A stretch of 64,000 nucleotides of DNA from Niallia sp. NCCP-28 (GTDB lineage Bacteria; Bacillota; Bacilli; Bacillales; Cytobacillaceae), in NCBI RefSeq assembly GCF_023168165.1, contig NZ_BQYJ01000001.1:496001-560000 (forward strand). Reading direction: 5' to 3'. The notes below the pieces were generated by a model, which did not search any database, was not told the DNA's origin, and saw nothing but the letters and a program-made list of their open reading frames with translations. Below, in pieces: positions 1 through 8,461 of the stretch (positions within the stretch are counted from its first letter, which is position 1; every line of letters starts with the position of its first letter). Both the position numbers and the translations under genes were made by a program.

Positions 1-790
1 TCCCAGTACCTTTTTGGCCAGCAGTGTCTAAAATTAAATCCACTAATGGTTTGCCAGTTTCTTCATCTACTTTTGTAAAGATATCTGCAGTAATTTCAAT
101 TAAATAGCTGTCTAGCTCGCCTTTATTCCATTCTGAGAATACTTCATGAAGCTCTTGAGCTTCTAATCCAAGAACGTTTTTCATAATAAAATATGCTTCA
201 CAAATAAGCTGCATATCACCATATTCTATTCCATTGTGAACCATTTTTACATAATGTCCTGCACCATCTGGACCGATGTATGTTGTACAAGGCTCATCGT
301 TTACTTTTGCAGAAATATCTCTAAAGATTGGCGCAACAAGTTCGTACGCTTCTTTTTGGCCTCCAGGCATAATAGAAGGGCCTTTTAATGCTCCCTCTTC
401 CCCACCAGATACACCTGTACCGATAAAGTGGATGCCAAGTTCGCTTAATTCTTTATTTCTTCTTTGTGTATCAACAAAAAAAGTATTTCCGCCATCTATT
501 ACAATATCCCCTTTATCAAGCAAAGGTTTTAATTGTTCAATTGTTGCATCTGTTGCCGGACCAGCTTTAACCATTAGCATAATTTTGCGAGGAACTTCCA
601 AAGATTGAACAAACTCTTCTAAAGTATAAGTTCCCACGATGTTTTTTCCTTCTGTTTCTTGAAGCATTTCTTCTGTTTTTTCTTTTGAACGGTTAAATAC
701 AGAAACCGTGTAGCCTCTGCTTTCAATGTTCATTGCAAGGTTTTTTCCCATTACCGCTAAACCAATAACACCAAACTGCTGTTTTGTCAT
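1..790 (-). CDS. gndA: 6-phosphogluconate dehydrogenase, decarboxylating (N-terminal 263 codons; gene runs off the left edge)
   Basis: Oxidative pentose phosphate pathway enzyme: oxidises 6-phosphogluconate to ribulose 5-phosphate and CO2, yielding NADPH, in the cytosol. Seen: an N-terminal dinucleotide-binding motif GVIGLAVMG (residues 7-15), SGGEEGA (128-134) and the family's [11 protein letters not shown] block (182-192) holding the catalytic Lys and the substrate-binding Asn. The start ATG at 790 is preceded by an AAAGGG-type ribosome site. The C-terminal domain is outside the window. NADP rather than NAD preference (GndA versus GntZ type) is inferred from the position beside yqjE/dinB, which matches the B. 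subtilis gndA (yqjI) neighbourhood. Confidence 0.95.
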   Translation of the reverse strand, partial: MTKQQFGVIGLAVMGKNLAMNIESRGYTVSVFNRSKEKTEEMLQETEGKNIVGTYTLEEFVQSLEVPRKIMLMVKAGPATDATIEQLKPLLDKGDIVIDGGNTFFVDTQRRNKELSELGIHFIGTGVSGGEEGALKGPSIMPGGQKEAYELVAPIFRDISAKVNDEPCTTYIGPDGAGHYVKMVHNGIEYGDMQLICEAYFIMKNVLGLEAQELHEVFSEWNKGELDSYLIEITADIFTKVDEETGKPLVDLILDTAGQKGTG

Positions 791-943
791 TATTTTTACG
801 CCCTTTCTAAACACTATGTATGGTTTCATATAGTAGAATTCACTTTACTTTAGCAAGATTCTGATATATATGCAACTATTCTAACTGAAGATGTATGCCT
901 TTTCCATAGATTTCGCAAAATTTTTTTCTTCTTTTATTTTTAT

Positions 944-2209
944 TTAAAAAAATTTCTTTCTTTGCAGAAAATCTTTATTGAAACTTGTGGACGTCCCAAT
1001 ATTCTCTTCTTCTTTCCAATCACTACGATCTCCAGCATTTTCTATAATGGATGCACCATATTTCTCTTTCAGTGCCGAAATCGTTTTTAACAGCGGTTCT
1101 TTTTCCGCTTCTTTTTCATAGGAAAACAAATCTAATTGTTTTGCCACAATATTATTGTCCACTAATTCTGTTGCTGTTACTCCTAATAATCTTACAGCAT
1201 CGCCACTCCAAGCTTTTAAAAATAGCTGTTTGCTCATCTCAAAAATCTCTGATTGTGTTTTAATCGGATTAATTAATTTCATGCTTTTAGAGTTGTTTTT
1301 TCGATTTTCATATCTTATCGTAACAGCAATGGCTAATGTATGCACATGTTTAATTTTCATCCTTGTAGCTACTTTAAATGCCAAAGAGTCAAGAATGGAA
1401 AAAAGTTCTTGTTGATTAGCTATATCCTTAGGCAAGGTAGTAGAGTTGCCGATACTTTTAAACTCATTCGCAGCCTCTGGATCAACCATTCGCTTATCTT
1501 CCCCATTTGCTCGCTCTTTCAATCGTTTTCCATTTATGCCAAGTACTGCTTTTAATTGAACAGAATCTCCCATTGCCAAGTCTTTAATTGTAGTAATGCC
1601 AATCGCTCTTAGTTTCTCCCCTGTTTTTTTTCCTATTCCATGCATTTCTTCCACTTCCATTGGCCAAAGAATAGCCGGAACATCTCTTTTCCGTAAAACA
1701 GTAATGCCCATTGGCTTTTTTAAATCGGATGCCATTTTGGCTAAAAATTTATTTGGAGCAATGCCAATGCTGCAGGGCAAATCTAAACGCTCCAGTATCG
1801 ACTTTTGAATCGTTTCTGCTATGTGGATGGGACTGCCTGAATCATAGCTGTCTGTAATGTCCACGTAGCCTTCATCAATGGAAATAGGTTCTACTAAAGG
1901 AGAAAATTCATTTAAAATAGAAAACAGTTCAAGGGAAGCCTTTCGATACCGATCAAAATTCGGCGGCATAACAGTTAGTTTAGGACAAAGTTTTTTTGCT
2001 TCCCAAAGGGGCATTGTCGTTTTCACCCCAAATTTTCTGGCCTCATAGCTGCAAGTGACAATAATGCCTTTTCTTTCTTCCACATTGCCTGCAATCGCCA
2101 ATGGTTTGCCTTTTAACAATGGATTATAAGCGCATTCAACAGAGGCATAAAAACTATTCATATCGACATGCAGGATGACTCTTCCCTTTTTAGGATAATA
2201 AGATTTCAT
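944..2209 (-). CDS. dinB: DNA polymerase IV (Y-family translesion polymerase)
   Basis: Error-prone polymerase that extends past damaged bases. The 421-residue protein has the Y-family palm at its N-terminus (HVDMNSFYASVE, residues 14-25, with the metal-binding Asp) and the second catalytic acidic pair in SIDEGYVD (about 109-116). The helix-hairpin-helix thumb follows (MHGIGKKTGEKL, about 188-199), then the little-finger domain. Near the C-terminus KQLDLFSY (about 359-366) is a clear beta-clamp binding motif. The start ATG at 2209 has a GGAGAGGTGG ribosome site. It lies 36 bp downstream of a cheW-like gene on the same strand, so the two are probably cotranscribed. No LexA box was found upstream. 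Confidence 0.95.
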   Translation of the reverse strand: MKSYYPKKGRVILHVDMNSFYASVECAYNPLLKGKPLAIAGNVEERKGIIVTCSYEARKFGVKTTMPLWEAKKLCPKLTVMPPNFDRYRKASLELFSILNEFSPLVEPISIDEGYVDITDSYDSGSPIHIAETIQKSILERLDLPCSIGIAPNKFLAKMASDLKKPMGITVLRKRDVPAILWPMEVEEMHGIGKKTGEKLRAIGITTIKDLAMGDSVQLKAVLGINGKRLKERANGEDKRMVDPEAANEFKSIGNSTTLPKDIANQQELFSILDSLAFKVATRMKIKHVHTLAIAVTIRYENRKNNSKSMKLINPIKTQSEIFEMSKQLFLKAWSGDAVRLLGVTATELVDNNIVAKQLDLFSYEKEAEKEPLLKTISALKEKYGASIIENAGDRSDWKEEENIGTSTSFNKDFLQRKKFF

Positions 2210-2245
2210 TAAGAGTCACCACCTCTCCGTAAATTTCTCCGTCAC

Positions 2246-2713
2246 TTACACGACATTATTCATATACTCTTTAATCTCTTTTATTCCATCTAGAGAATCA
2301 ATTAAAATAGCTGGTTCCATCATCATAATCAATCTGTTTTCCAAATTAATAACACCAGTGAAATAGCTTGTTTTTTGATATGCAGCAAGTCCAGCTTGTT
2401 TAATGTTTTCCTCTGCAACAGCTAATATTTCTTTTGCATCACTGACTAATACAGCATAGGCAAGCTCCTCTGTTTTTAACACGATTAATTTATTTTGATC
2501 TTTTTCCTGTATTGGACGATTATATAATACCTGCTCTAAATCAATGATCGGAATAAGTTCATTTCTCACCTTTTTTATGCCAACTATATAATTGGGCAAG
2601 GAAGGAACCTCTGTAACCCCGTCTTCTTTTTCAATCGAAATAACGCAATCTATGGAAATGGCATATTCTCCTTGTGCAACTTGAAATACTACTACTTTCT
2701 TCTGATCTTCCAT
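2246..2713 (-). CDS. Solo CheW-domain protein
   Basis: CheW proteins couple chemoreceptors to the kinase CheA through an SH3-like beta fold. This 155-residue protein is a single CheW domain: VVVFQVAQGEYAISID at the N-terminus, VPSLPNYIVGI in the middle and the IPIIDL strand near residue 95. No receiver domain follows, so it is not a CheV. It starts at ATG 2713 behind AGAGGTG. No other chemotaxis gene is in the window; its nearest partner is dinB. It could serve the main chemotaxis array or an unrelated scaffold role; the sequence does not decide. Confidence 0.85.
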   Translation of the reverse strand: MEDQKKVVVFQVAQGEYAISIDCVISIEKEDGVTEVPSLPNYIVGIKKVRNELIPIIDLEQVLYNRPIQEKDQNKLIVLKTEELAYAVLVSDAKEILAVAEENIKQAGLAAYQKTSYFTGVINLENRLIMMMEPAILIDSLDGIKEIKEYMNNVV

Positions 2714-2878
2714 CTTTTTTCACCTCTGTACAATGGCACAGCCCTTTTTCTATTTTTAAAATATATTAATATAGTCTTATTATACTAATTTTTTTTGAGA
2801 GAAACTAGTTAATAATCTCCTGCTTAGCCATAGCTAAAAAACACTCCTAAAAAATAATTAGGAGCGCTCATAATATAT

Positions 2879-4000
2879 TTATTTGCCTGCTACTTCTTCA
2901 ATGATCGCAAGAACCATCTCTGCCAATTTATTTAATTCTTCAATCGGCATTTTTTCTTTTGTTGTATGGATATCTTCATACCCTACAGCCAAGTTGACAG
3001 TTGGAATGCCAAATCCACAGATTACGTTCGCATCGCTTCCACCGCCGCTTTGTTCTAAACTGCAGCTTCTGCCGATTTTTTCTGCAGCTTTGCGAGCAAC
3101 TTCTACTACATGATCGCCTGCACCATATTTAAAGCCTGGATACATTACTTCCACTTCTACAACTGCTTCTCCACCCATTTCCTTGGCAGTTGTTTCAAAA
3201 GCTTCTTTCATTTTAGCTACTTGAGCTTGCATTTTGTCATCTACTAATGAGCGAGCTTCTGCAAGAATCTCCACATGATCGCAAACAATATTAGTTTGCT
3301 GACCACCTTCAAATCTGCCAATATTTGCAGTTGTTTCACTGTCGATTCTTCCTAAAGGCATTTTTGCAATTGCTTTTGCCGCAATTGTAATAGCAGAAAC
3401 TCCTTTTTCTGGAGCAACACCCGCATGCGCTGTTTTTCCTAGTATCGTTGCTTTTACTTTTGCCTGTGTCGGAGCTGCAACAACAATATTGCCGACTTTT
3501 CCGTCACTATCTAAAGCATAGCCGAATTTAGCTGTTACAAGAGCAGGATCTAATGCTTTTGCACCAACTAATCCTGATTCTTCGCCGACTGTAATAACAT
3601 ACTGAATCGTACCATGTGGCAGATTATTTTCCTTTATCACAGTTAATGTTTCCAATATTACCGCAAGTCCAGCTTTATCATCTGCGCCTAAAATAGTTGT
3701 TCCATCTGTTACAACATAACCGTCTTTAATGGAAGGTTTTACACCTATACCAGGAACTACTGTATCCATGTGAGATGTAAAATAGATAGGATCTGCATCT
3801 TCTACGTTTCCTTTTAATGTACAAATTAAATTTCCTGCGCCATGTCCCGTAATAGCAGTGGTATCATCTTCTATTACATCCAAACCTAATTCTGTAAATT
3901 TGCTTTTTAATACTGCAGCTATTTCCTTCTCATACTTTGTTTCTGAATCGATTTTTACTAATTCTAAAAATTGGTTTAATAAACGTTCATTTTTTATCAT
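2879..4000 (-). CDS. M20-family peptidase, tripeptidase T-like (YqjE type)
   Basis: Dinuclear zinc aminopeptidase-like enzyme, probably cytosolic, acting on small peptides. Of its 373 residues the metal-ligand motifs are all visible: TSHMDTV (His and Asp), GADDKAG (bridging Asp), GEESG (general base and ligand Glu pair) and a C-terminal HTTKE His. The dimerisation domain between about 175 and 285 is intact. ATG 4000 has a GGAGG site. Length and position fit B. subtilis YqjE, described as a PepT-like protein. The true substrate is not known. A dispersed-repeat copy begins only a few bases upstream of its ribosome site, so it is probably part of this gene's 5' leader. Confidence 0.88.
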   Translation of the reverse strand: MIKNERLLNQFLELVKIDSETKYEKEIAAVLKSKFTELGLDVIEDDTTAITGHGAGNLICTLKGNVEDADPIYFTSHMDTVVPGIGVKPSIKDGYVVTDGTTILGADDKAGLAVILETLTVIKENNLPHGTIQYVITVGEESGLVGAKALDPALVTAKFGYALDSDGKVGNIVVAAPTQAKVKATILGKTAHAGVAPEKGVSAITIAAKAIAKMPLGRIDSETTANIGRFEGGQQTNIVCDHVEILAEARSLVDDKMQAQVAKMKEAFETTAKEMGGEAVVEVEVMYPGFKYGAGDHVVEVARKAAEKIGRSCSLEQSGGGSDANVICGFGIPTVNLAVGYEDIHTTKEKMPIEELNKLAEMVLAIIEEVAGK

Positions 4001-4013
4001 TATAATTCCTCCA

Positions 4014-4170
4014 AATAAAGTGAAACTTCAATAGCGGGAGCCTCTCCAGCTTCTACTGATTGTTAGTTGAACCAATCGGGCTTTTACAGGCAAGTTTTTC
4101 CTCACCTAGATTTTTCGTTTCTTCTCATCATCTCGAGGTAAGGGTCAAACGCCCGTTAATGCGGGATAAA
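4014..4170 (-). repeat. Dispersed intergenic repeat, copy A
   Basis: About 157 bp. On the minus strand it runs from TTTATCCCGCATTAACGGGC (4151-4170) to GAAGTTTCACTTTATT. It shares both termini and the middle block (GAAACGAAAAATCTAG) with copies B (IS-interrupted), C, D and E. The terminal third can form a hairpin around an AATCAGTAG/CTATTG-like arm, weaker than in copy E. No ORF inside. Confidence 0.8.
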
Positions 4171-4374
4171 TGCTCTAAACTACATACTAGTATACCTTTC
4201 GCAAGTCCTAACAGCAAATGTTAAAGGTTCGATTAGCTAAAGAAAAATCCATTCAAATGATTCTATTTAAGCCGTTTTTCATTATATAATAATGAAATAG
4301 TAGGTTATTAGTTGTGACATACTTTATTTCTTAGTAAAATATAGTTACTAGAAGAAAGGGCAATGGAGGATTTT

Positions 4375-4470
4375 ATGCGTAAAAACAAGCTGCAAAAAAT
4401 AGTCATTTATTTAATGGTCTTTATTATGCTGGCGTCTACTTTATTAATTGGCATCGGCATGCTATTTTAA
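4375..4470 (+). CDS. prli42: Stressosome-associated membrane miniprotein Prli42
   Basis: A 31-residue protein: a basic N-terminus (MRKNKLQK) followed by one hydrophobic helix with the pattern IYLMVFIMLASTLLIG. This is the pattern I recall for Prli42, the membrane miniprotein shown in Listeria to anchor the stressosome. ATG 4375 sits behind a good GGAGG site (4366-4370) and the stop is at 4468-4470, followed by terminator hairpins. It is the only plus-strand gene in its neighbourhood. No stressosome genes (rsbRST) are in the window, so the functional link is from family knowledge. Confidence 0.82.
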   Translation: MRKNKLQKIVIYLMVFIMLASTLLIGIGMLF

Positions 4471-4493
4471 AAAAAGAATAATAGGTAAAAAAA

Positions 4494-4589
4494 GAGAAGC
4501 GTCTAAAAACGCTCCTTTAAGAGTATAGACAAAATCAAAAACGCACAACACTTTCAGGCTGAGAGAAGCGTCTAAAAACGCTTCTTTTT
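4494..4589 (+). terminator. Tandem terminator-like hairpins after prli42
   Basis: The 20-bp unit GAGAAGCGTCTAAAAACGCT occurs twice (from 4494 and from 4563). Each forms an AGCGT-CTAAAA-ACGCT hairpin. The second has a longer stem (GAAGCGT/ACGCTTC) and a T run after it (4583-4588), so it is the better plus-strand terminator. Confidence 0.65.
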
Positions 4590-4595
4590 CATCTG

Positions 4596-5111
4596 CTATT
4601 CACTGGATATTGCCCCATATTCTTTGGCGAGCTTTTCTGTACTTTTGGTTGACCTTGTAACAAGCACTTTTGTTCCCACTGGAATAAAGTCATATAAAGA
4701 TTCAATAGCTTCATTTTGCATTCTTATGCAGCCTAATGATACATATCGGCCAATAGATGCGGGATTATTTGTCCCATGAATGCCGTATGTTCTTCCATCC
4801 GTTTCTTTAGCATCAAAACCAATCCATCTTGTTCCTAATGGATTTTTTGGATCTCCACCTTGAATATTTTTTTTCCGATAATAAGGATTAATTGCTTTTA
4901 CTGTCACGGTAAACAGGCCCTCTGGCGTAAGGTCTCCACTTTTCCCTGTTGCTACACTGACAACCGTTTGCACTCTATTTTCATCTATAAAGGTTAATTC
5001 ATTGCTGGTCTTGTTGATGATAATAAATGGATGGCCAGGAGCCGGATTTTCTCCCAGTGGCCAAATCGGAGAAAGCACAATCAATATACAAGACAATAAT
5101 TTCAGCATCAT
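4596..5111 (-). CDS. L,D-transpeptidase (YkuD domain), exported
   Basis: Cell-wall enzyme family that makes 3-3 peptidoglycan cross-links or attaches proteins, acting outside the membrane. 171 residues: a hydrophobic N-terminal segment (MMLKLLSCILIVLSPIWPLG) that is a signal peptide or anchor, then a YkuD domain with HGTNNPASIGRYVSLGCIRM (about 112-131). This block holds the catalytic His and the nucleophile Cys in the SLGCIR core. No LysM or other wall-binding module is present, unlike many spore-associated homologues. Monocistronic by spacing. Spore versus vegetative use cannot be told from the sequence. Confidence 0.9.
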   Translation of the reverse strand: MMLKLLSCILIVLSPIWPLGENPAPGHPFIIINKTSNELTFIDENRVQTVVSVATGKSGDLTPEGLFTVTVKAINPYYRKKNIQGGDPKNPLGTRWIGFDAKETDGRTYGIHGTNNPASIGRYVSLGCIRMQNEAIESLYDFIPVGTKVLVTRSTKSTEKLAKEYGAISSE

Positions 5112-5189
5112 AACACCACTTTTTAGCTGTTATTATGTGTAGCTTGAGTTGATTTTATGCACCATCTTCTTTTTATGCGGATATTAGCT

Positions 5190-5240
5190 AAAAAAATCCT
5201 AATCTTTTATCGCATTTGCGCTTAAAAAGATTAGGATTTT
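5190..5240 (-). terminator. Terminator after artR (bidirectional)
   Basis: A 14-bp stem AATCCTAATCTTTT/AAAAGATTAGGATT with T runs on both strands. It ends the artPQR transcript on the minus strand. Confidence 0.8.
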
Positions 5241-5242
5241 TT

Positions 5243-5965
5243 TTATAGCATTTTCTCCAAAAATTCTTTTGCTCTTGCACTCTGAGGGTTCGTAAAAAAT
5301 TGTGCAGGAACAGCATCTTCCACAACAATTCCTTGATCTAAAAATAATACTCTATCTGCCGCTTCCCTTGCAAAGCCCATTTCATGTGTCACAATCAGCA
5401 TGGTAATGCCTGTATGCGCCAATGATTTCATTACTTCAAGCACTTCTTTAACCATTTCTGGATCGAGCGCTGAAGTCGGCTCATCAAATAAAATCACTTC
5501 TGGATTCATTGCTAATGCTCTTGCAATAGCAACCCGCTGCTTTTGGCCGCCAGATAAACGATTTGGATATTCATTGGCTTTATTTGCTAACCCTACTTTT
5601 TCCAAAAGTTCCATGCCTGCTTTATCTGCAGCTTCTTTTGTCATGCCTTTTACTTTTATTGGTGCATACGTAATATTTTGCAGAACCGTTTTATGTGGAA
5701 ATAGATGAAAATGCTGAAAGACCATGCCTACATTTTCTCTTATTTTTTTTATGTTTGCTTTTTTATCCGTTATTTCTATATCTTTAATGAAAATTTGCCC
5801 TTCTGTTGGCACTTCCAATAAATTCAAGCAACGAAGAAATGTCGATTTTCCTGAACCGGATGGCCCAATAATCGTCACTACTTCCCCCTTTTTTATTTCC
5901 GTTGATATTCCTTTTAATACTTGCAGAGAACCAAAGGATTTATTTAAATTTTCTACCTTAATCAC
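5243..5965 (-). CDS. artR: Polar amino acid (arginine-type) ABC transporter, ATP-binding subunit
   Basis: Energises amino acid import. 240 residues, the standard length. Walker [10 protein letters not shown] (about 34-42), Q-loop at FQHFHLFPH, signature [14 protein letters not shown], Walker [13 protein letters not shown] and switch His in VTHEMGFA are all intact. It overlaps the end of the permease gene by 8 bp, so the two are translationally linked. Closest remembered relatives are ArtR (YqiZ) and GlnQ. Arginine as substrate is inferred from gene order (yqiXYZ-like, beside brxB) and a nearby ARG-box-like site. Confidence 0.92.
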   Translation of the reverse strand: MIKVENLNKSFGSLQVLKGISTEIKKGEVVTIIGPSGSGKSTFLRCLNLLEVPTEGQIFIKDIEITDKKANIKKIRENVGMVFQHFHLFPHKTVLQNITYAPIKVKGMTKEAADKAGMELLEKVGLANKANEYPNRLSGGQKQRVAIARALAMNPEVILFDEPTSALDPEMVKEVLEVMKSLAHTGITMLIVTHEMGFAREAADRVLFLDQGIVVEDAVPAQFFTNPQSARAKEFLEKML

Positions 5966-6617
5966 TTTTTCTCATTCTCCCTTCTAGAACTTTTGCGAGC
6001 ATTGTTAAGATCATCACTAATACATAATAAATAAGTCCTGCTAGAATCAATGGCTCAAGATAGGAGTATTTCTCTCCACCCATTATATAAGCTCGTCTCA
6101 TAATATCTGTTACACCAATTACAGTTACAATCGCAGACTCTTTTGTTAAGGATACTGCTTCATTTATCAATGCTGGAAAAATATTTTTTAGGGCTTGGGG
6201 TAAAATTAAATCTAGCATTGCTTGTCTGCTTGGCACTCCTAATGCCATCGCAGCTTCTTTTTGCCCTTTGTCGACTGCTAAAATTCCTGCACGAATAATT
6301 TCTGAAATATAGGCTGCCGAGTTTAATGCAAAAGAAATAACTGCGGCGGCAGAAGGTTCAATATCATAACCTATTATTTGGGGAATTCCATAATAAATAA
6401 GCATTAATTGAAGCACAAGCGGCGTGCCTCTGAATATAGATGTATAAATATTTGCTATCCAGGTCAGAAAAGGGATATTGCTTATTTTAAATATTGATAA
6501 AATAACTCCTAAAACAAATCCTAGTATTCCTGCTATAAATACAATCTTTAATGTAACAACTATCCCCTGCAATAAAAAGGGGAGAGAAGGAATAAACTGC
6601 TGAAAATCCAACTCCAT
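5958..6617 (-). CDS. artQ: Polar amino acid ABC transporter permease
   Basis: Inner-membrane subunit of the importer. 219 residues with the HisMQ-type fold: hydrophobic helices at about 14-38, 54-75, 85-105, 150-175 and 185-210. The [12 protein letters not shown] stretch follows the first helices, and EAAMALG...[11 protein letters not shown] is the cytoplasmic EAA coupling loop that contacts the ATPase. ATG 6617. It lies between artP and artR in one operon. Confidence 0.92.
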   Translation of the reverse strand: MELDFQQFIPSLPFLLQGIVVTLKIVFIAGILGFVLGVILSIFKISNIPFLTWIANIYTSIFRGTPLVLQLMLIYYGIPQIIGYDIEPSAAAVISFALNSAAYISEIIRAGILAVDKGQKEAAMALGVPSRQAMLDLILPQALKNIFPALINEAVSLTKESAIVTVIGVTDIMRRAYIMGGEKYSYLEPLILAGLIYYVLVMILTMLAKVLEGRMRKSD

Positions 6618-6654
6618 TCTTTAACAATCCTTTCAAATTTAGATATACACTGCT

Positions 6655-6706
6655 TCAAAAAAGAAGAAAACGTTAAAGGGGCTATACCTTAAACGTCTCT
6701 TCATTT
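6655..6706 (-). promoter_or_regulatory. Intercistronic hairpin between artP and artQ
   Basis: On the minus strand GAAGAGACGTTTAAGG pairs with CCTTTAACGTTTTCTTC across a short loop. Such hairpins after binding-protein genes usually protect the upstream mRNA and reduce readthrough, giving more binding protein than permease. That role is inferred. Confidence 0.6.
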
Positions 6707-6711
6707 TTTAT

Positions 6712-7488
6712 TTAGTTGCCGAACCATTTTACAATTAATTTATCTAGCTCGCCGTTTTCCTTCATTTTCTTCAGTTCTGCGTTAAACTTGTCTGTTAACT
6801 CACTATCTTTAGGAAATGCCATGGCAGATCCAGCATCTTCATTTACTTCCGCTGCTTCAAAAGAAGCTAACTTATTATCTTTTGATAGATAGCCTTTTGC
6901 TACCACATCTTCAATAATTGCTCCATCAAATCTGCCTGCTTTAATCTCTTGAATTAATTCAGGAATTTTATCGCGTTTTTCTACTTTTACATCAACCTTT
7001 TTTGCAATTTCATCTGCCGCTTCTGCTTGAATAGATCCTAATTGCACACCTATTGTTTTTCCTTTTAAATCTTCCACGCTTTTAATATTGCTGTCTTTTG
7101 AGGTTATAACCAGATCTTTTGCTGTGTAATAAATATCACTAAAATCTACGTTTTTCTTTCTATCTGGAGTTGGTGACATTCCAGATAAAACCAAGTCCAC
7201 TTTCCCTGATTTAAGTGCTTGAATAAGACCGCTGAATTCAAAATCTTGCACTTTAATTTCATAGCCTAATTTTTCGCCAAGGGCATTTGCTAAATCAATA
7301 TCAAATCCAATAATATCTTCGCTTTTTGCTGAGTCAATGTATTCAAATGGTTTATAGTCAGCTGATGTCCCCATTATAAGCACTTTGTCATCAGATTTAG
7401 AAGAAGAACCCTCTTCTTTGCTTGTCCCAGTTCCACATGCTGCAAGCACTACTATGGATAACAGCAACATTGCTATTAATTTTTTCAT
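6712..7488 (-). CDS. artP: Amino acid ABC transporter substrate-binding lipoprotein
   Basis: Captures the amino acid outside the membrane. 258 residues. N-terminal lipoprotein signal with lipobox VLAACG (Cys about 18), then a periplasmic-binding-protein type 2 (SBP_bac_3) domain. Family blocks: IGFDIDLANALGEKLGY, SGMSPTPDRKKNVDFSD, GKTIGVQLGSIQA. The ligand Asp/Arg region is conserved. First gene of artPQR. An ARG-box-like sequence lies in its upstream region, and the arginine repressor gene is at 31530-31979. Confidence 0.92.
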   Translation of the reverse strand: MKKLIAMLLLSIVVLAACGTGTSKEEGSSSKSDDKVLIMGTSADYKPFEYIDSAKSEDIIGFDIDLANALGEKLGYEIKVQDFEFSGLIQALKSGKVDLVLSGMSPTPDRKKNVDFSDIYYTAKDLVITSKDSNIKSVEDLKGKTIGVQLGSIQAEAADEIAKKVDVKVEKRDKIPELIQEIKAGRFDGAIIEDVVAKGYLSKDNKLASFEAAEVNEDAGSAMAFPKDSELTDKFNAELKKMKENGELDKLIVKWFGN

Positions 7489-7607
7489 AATATAATATCC
7501 TCCTATAATTTCTTAGGTGTTGTATTTCTTTATTAATTATGTGCTTTTTATTATCTTTTCATAAATTCTTCTATTCATATTCATACAACAATATGAATTT
7601 TAACACA

Positions 7608-7627
7608 TACTAATAATTATTCAATAC
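7608..7627 (-). promoter_or_regulatory. ARG-box-like operator upstream of artP; rest of 7489-7795
   Basis: The minus strand reads ATTGAATAATTATTAGTATG, close to the ArgR/AhrC half-site pattern TGAATwwwwATTCA but with a degenerate right arm. A second AT-rich inverted repeat, TATTCATATTCATAC, lies at 7571-7586. The remaining stretch is very AT-rich, contains the promoter region of artP and no ORF. Confidence 0.4.
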
Positions 7628-7703
7628 TATTTATACAAATTCAGTAGAAAAAATAATATTTTTTATAAATGAAATTATCAGATTTATAAAAAATATTATT
7701 CCT

Positions 7704-7736
7704 AAAAAAAAGATTCCTATATAATAATAGGAATCC
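7704..7736 (-). terminator. Terminator downstream of the decayed sugar operon
   Basis: Minus strand: GATTCCTATTATTATATAGGAATC-type stem followed by eight T. It lies just beyond the alpha-galactosidase remnant and was probably that operon's original end. Confidence 0.65.
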
Positions 7737-7795
7737 AGCTTGTCACAAAATTTCATTCCATTCTATTTATCTGCACAGATTTTCCATACCATACT

Positions 7796-8112
7796 TTAAA
7801 AATCACCTTTTAATTCATTTCCTGGGAAACTTGTTTGATATACCGTAAAGTCTGGAATATGCAGCCCTATATGCATCATTTCATCTCCTCCACAAGCCAT
7901 ATCTTCCCATTTATAAACAGCTTCCTCATCCAACCCTTTTAATCGAAAAAAACGAAGTGGGGGATTTGCTTGAGCGGAGCACACGGAAATATGCAATGTC
8001 TGCCTCTAGCTTGTCTTTGAATACAAATATCCAGACTGACTCACTGCATTCGAAAGGGCTCAAAAAAAGATAGAATTCATCAAATTGAATTAAATTCCAT
8101 ATTTCTTTGTAT
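7796..8112 (-). pseudogene. C-terminal remnant of a GH36 alpha-galactosidase
   Basis: Three frames must be joined to read the family's C-terminus. First YTKKYG near 8100, then after a frameshift NLIQFDEFYLFLSPFE and SVWIFVFKDKLEADIAYFRVL. A second shift near 7970 leads to NPPLRFFRLKGLDEEAVYKW and GGDEMMHIGLHIPD. The order and spacing are those of the C-terminal half of GH36 alpha-galactosidases (the LRLKGLDPE..Y and GGDELM..GL blocks). The stop at 7796 falls before the usual end. The catalytic domain is gone. It sits directly downstream of sugar-transport genes on the same strand, which suggests the lost operon handled alpha-galactosides. Confidence 0.75.
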
Positions 8113-8143
8113 ACTGAAACCTATTTTTGCCCCCTTTTTTTCT

Positions 8144-8368
8144 TCATTTGATTCTGGGTTTGGAGACAGCGGACGATCTGCAAATCCAATCGGATTGGAA
8201 AAGATTATAGAATGATTTTTTTCCTAAATAAAGGTAAGCTAAATAGACCGATTTTACTATTTGCATCACATAGCTTGCATCTTTTGCTTGTAAATAACAT
8301 GGACGATTTGATTGATCAAAATAAATTCCTGTTTTAGCCTCCACCATTGTTTTAATAGCAACTATCAT
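8144..8368 (-). pseudogene. Short ORF, possible oxidoreductase tail remnant
   Basis: A 74-residue reading frame. Its middle (YLQAKDASYVMQIVKSVYLA) resembles the C-terminal helix of Gfo/Idh/MocA oxidoreductases, which often end in a similar D..M.IVEAVY..A pattern. The rest is not recognised. The protein is far too short for that family (normally about 330 residues). It lies between the permease gene and the alpha-galactosidase remnant, in a stretch with other decayed coding sequence. It may equally be non-coding. Confidence 0.3.
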
Positions 8369-8397
8369 TCAAAGTTTTTTAGCAATCACAAAATATC

Positions 8398-8420
8398 TGC
8401 CGTTCGCAAATGAACGGCAG
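8398..8420 (-). terminator. Hairpin after the sugar permease gene
   Basis: Perfect CTGCCGTTC/GAACGGCAG stem with a 5-base loop, followed on the minus strand by a weak T-rich tract (ATATTTTG). Probably a terminator or mRNA 3' stabiliser. Confidence 0.5.
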
Positions 8421-8461
8421 AAGCAACAGATTATGAAGAAGAGATGTGTTTTTAAACCCTA

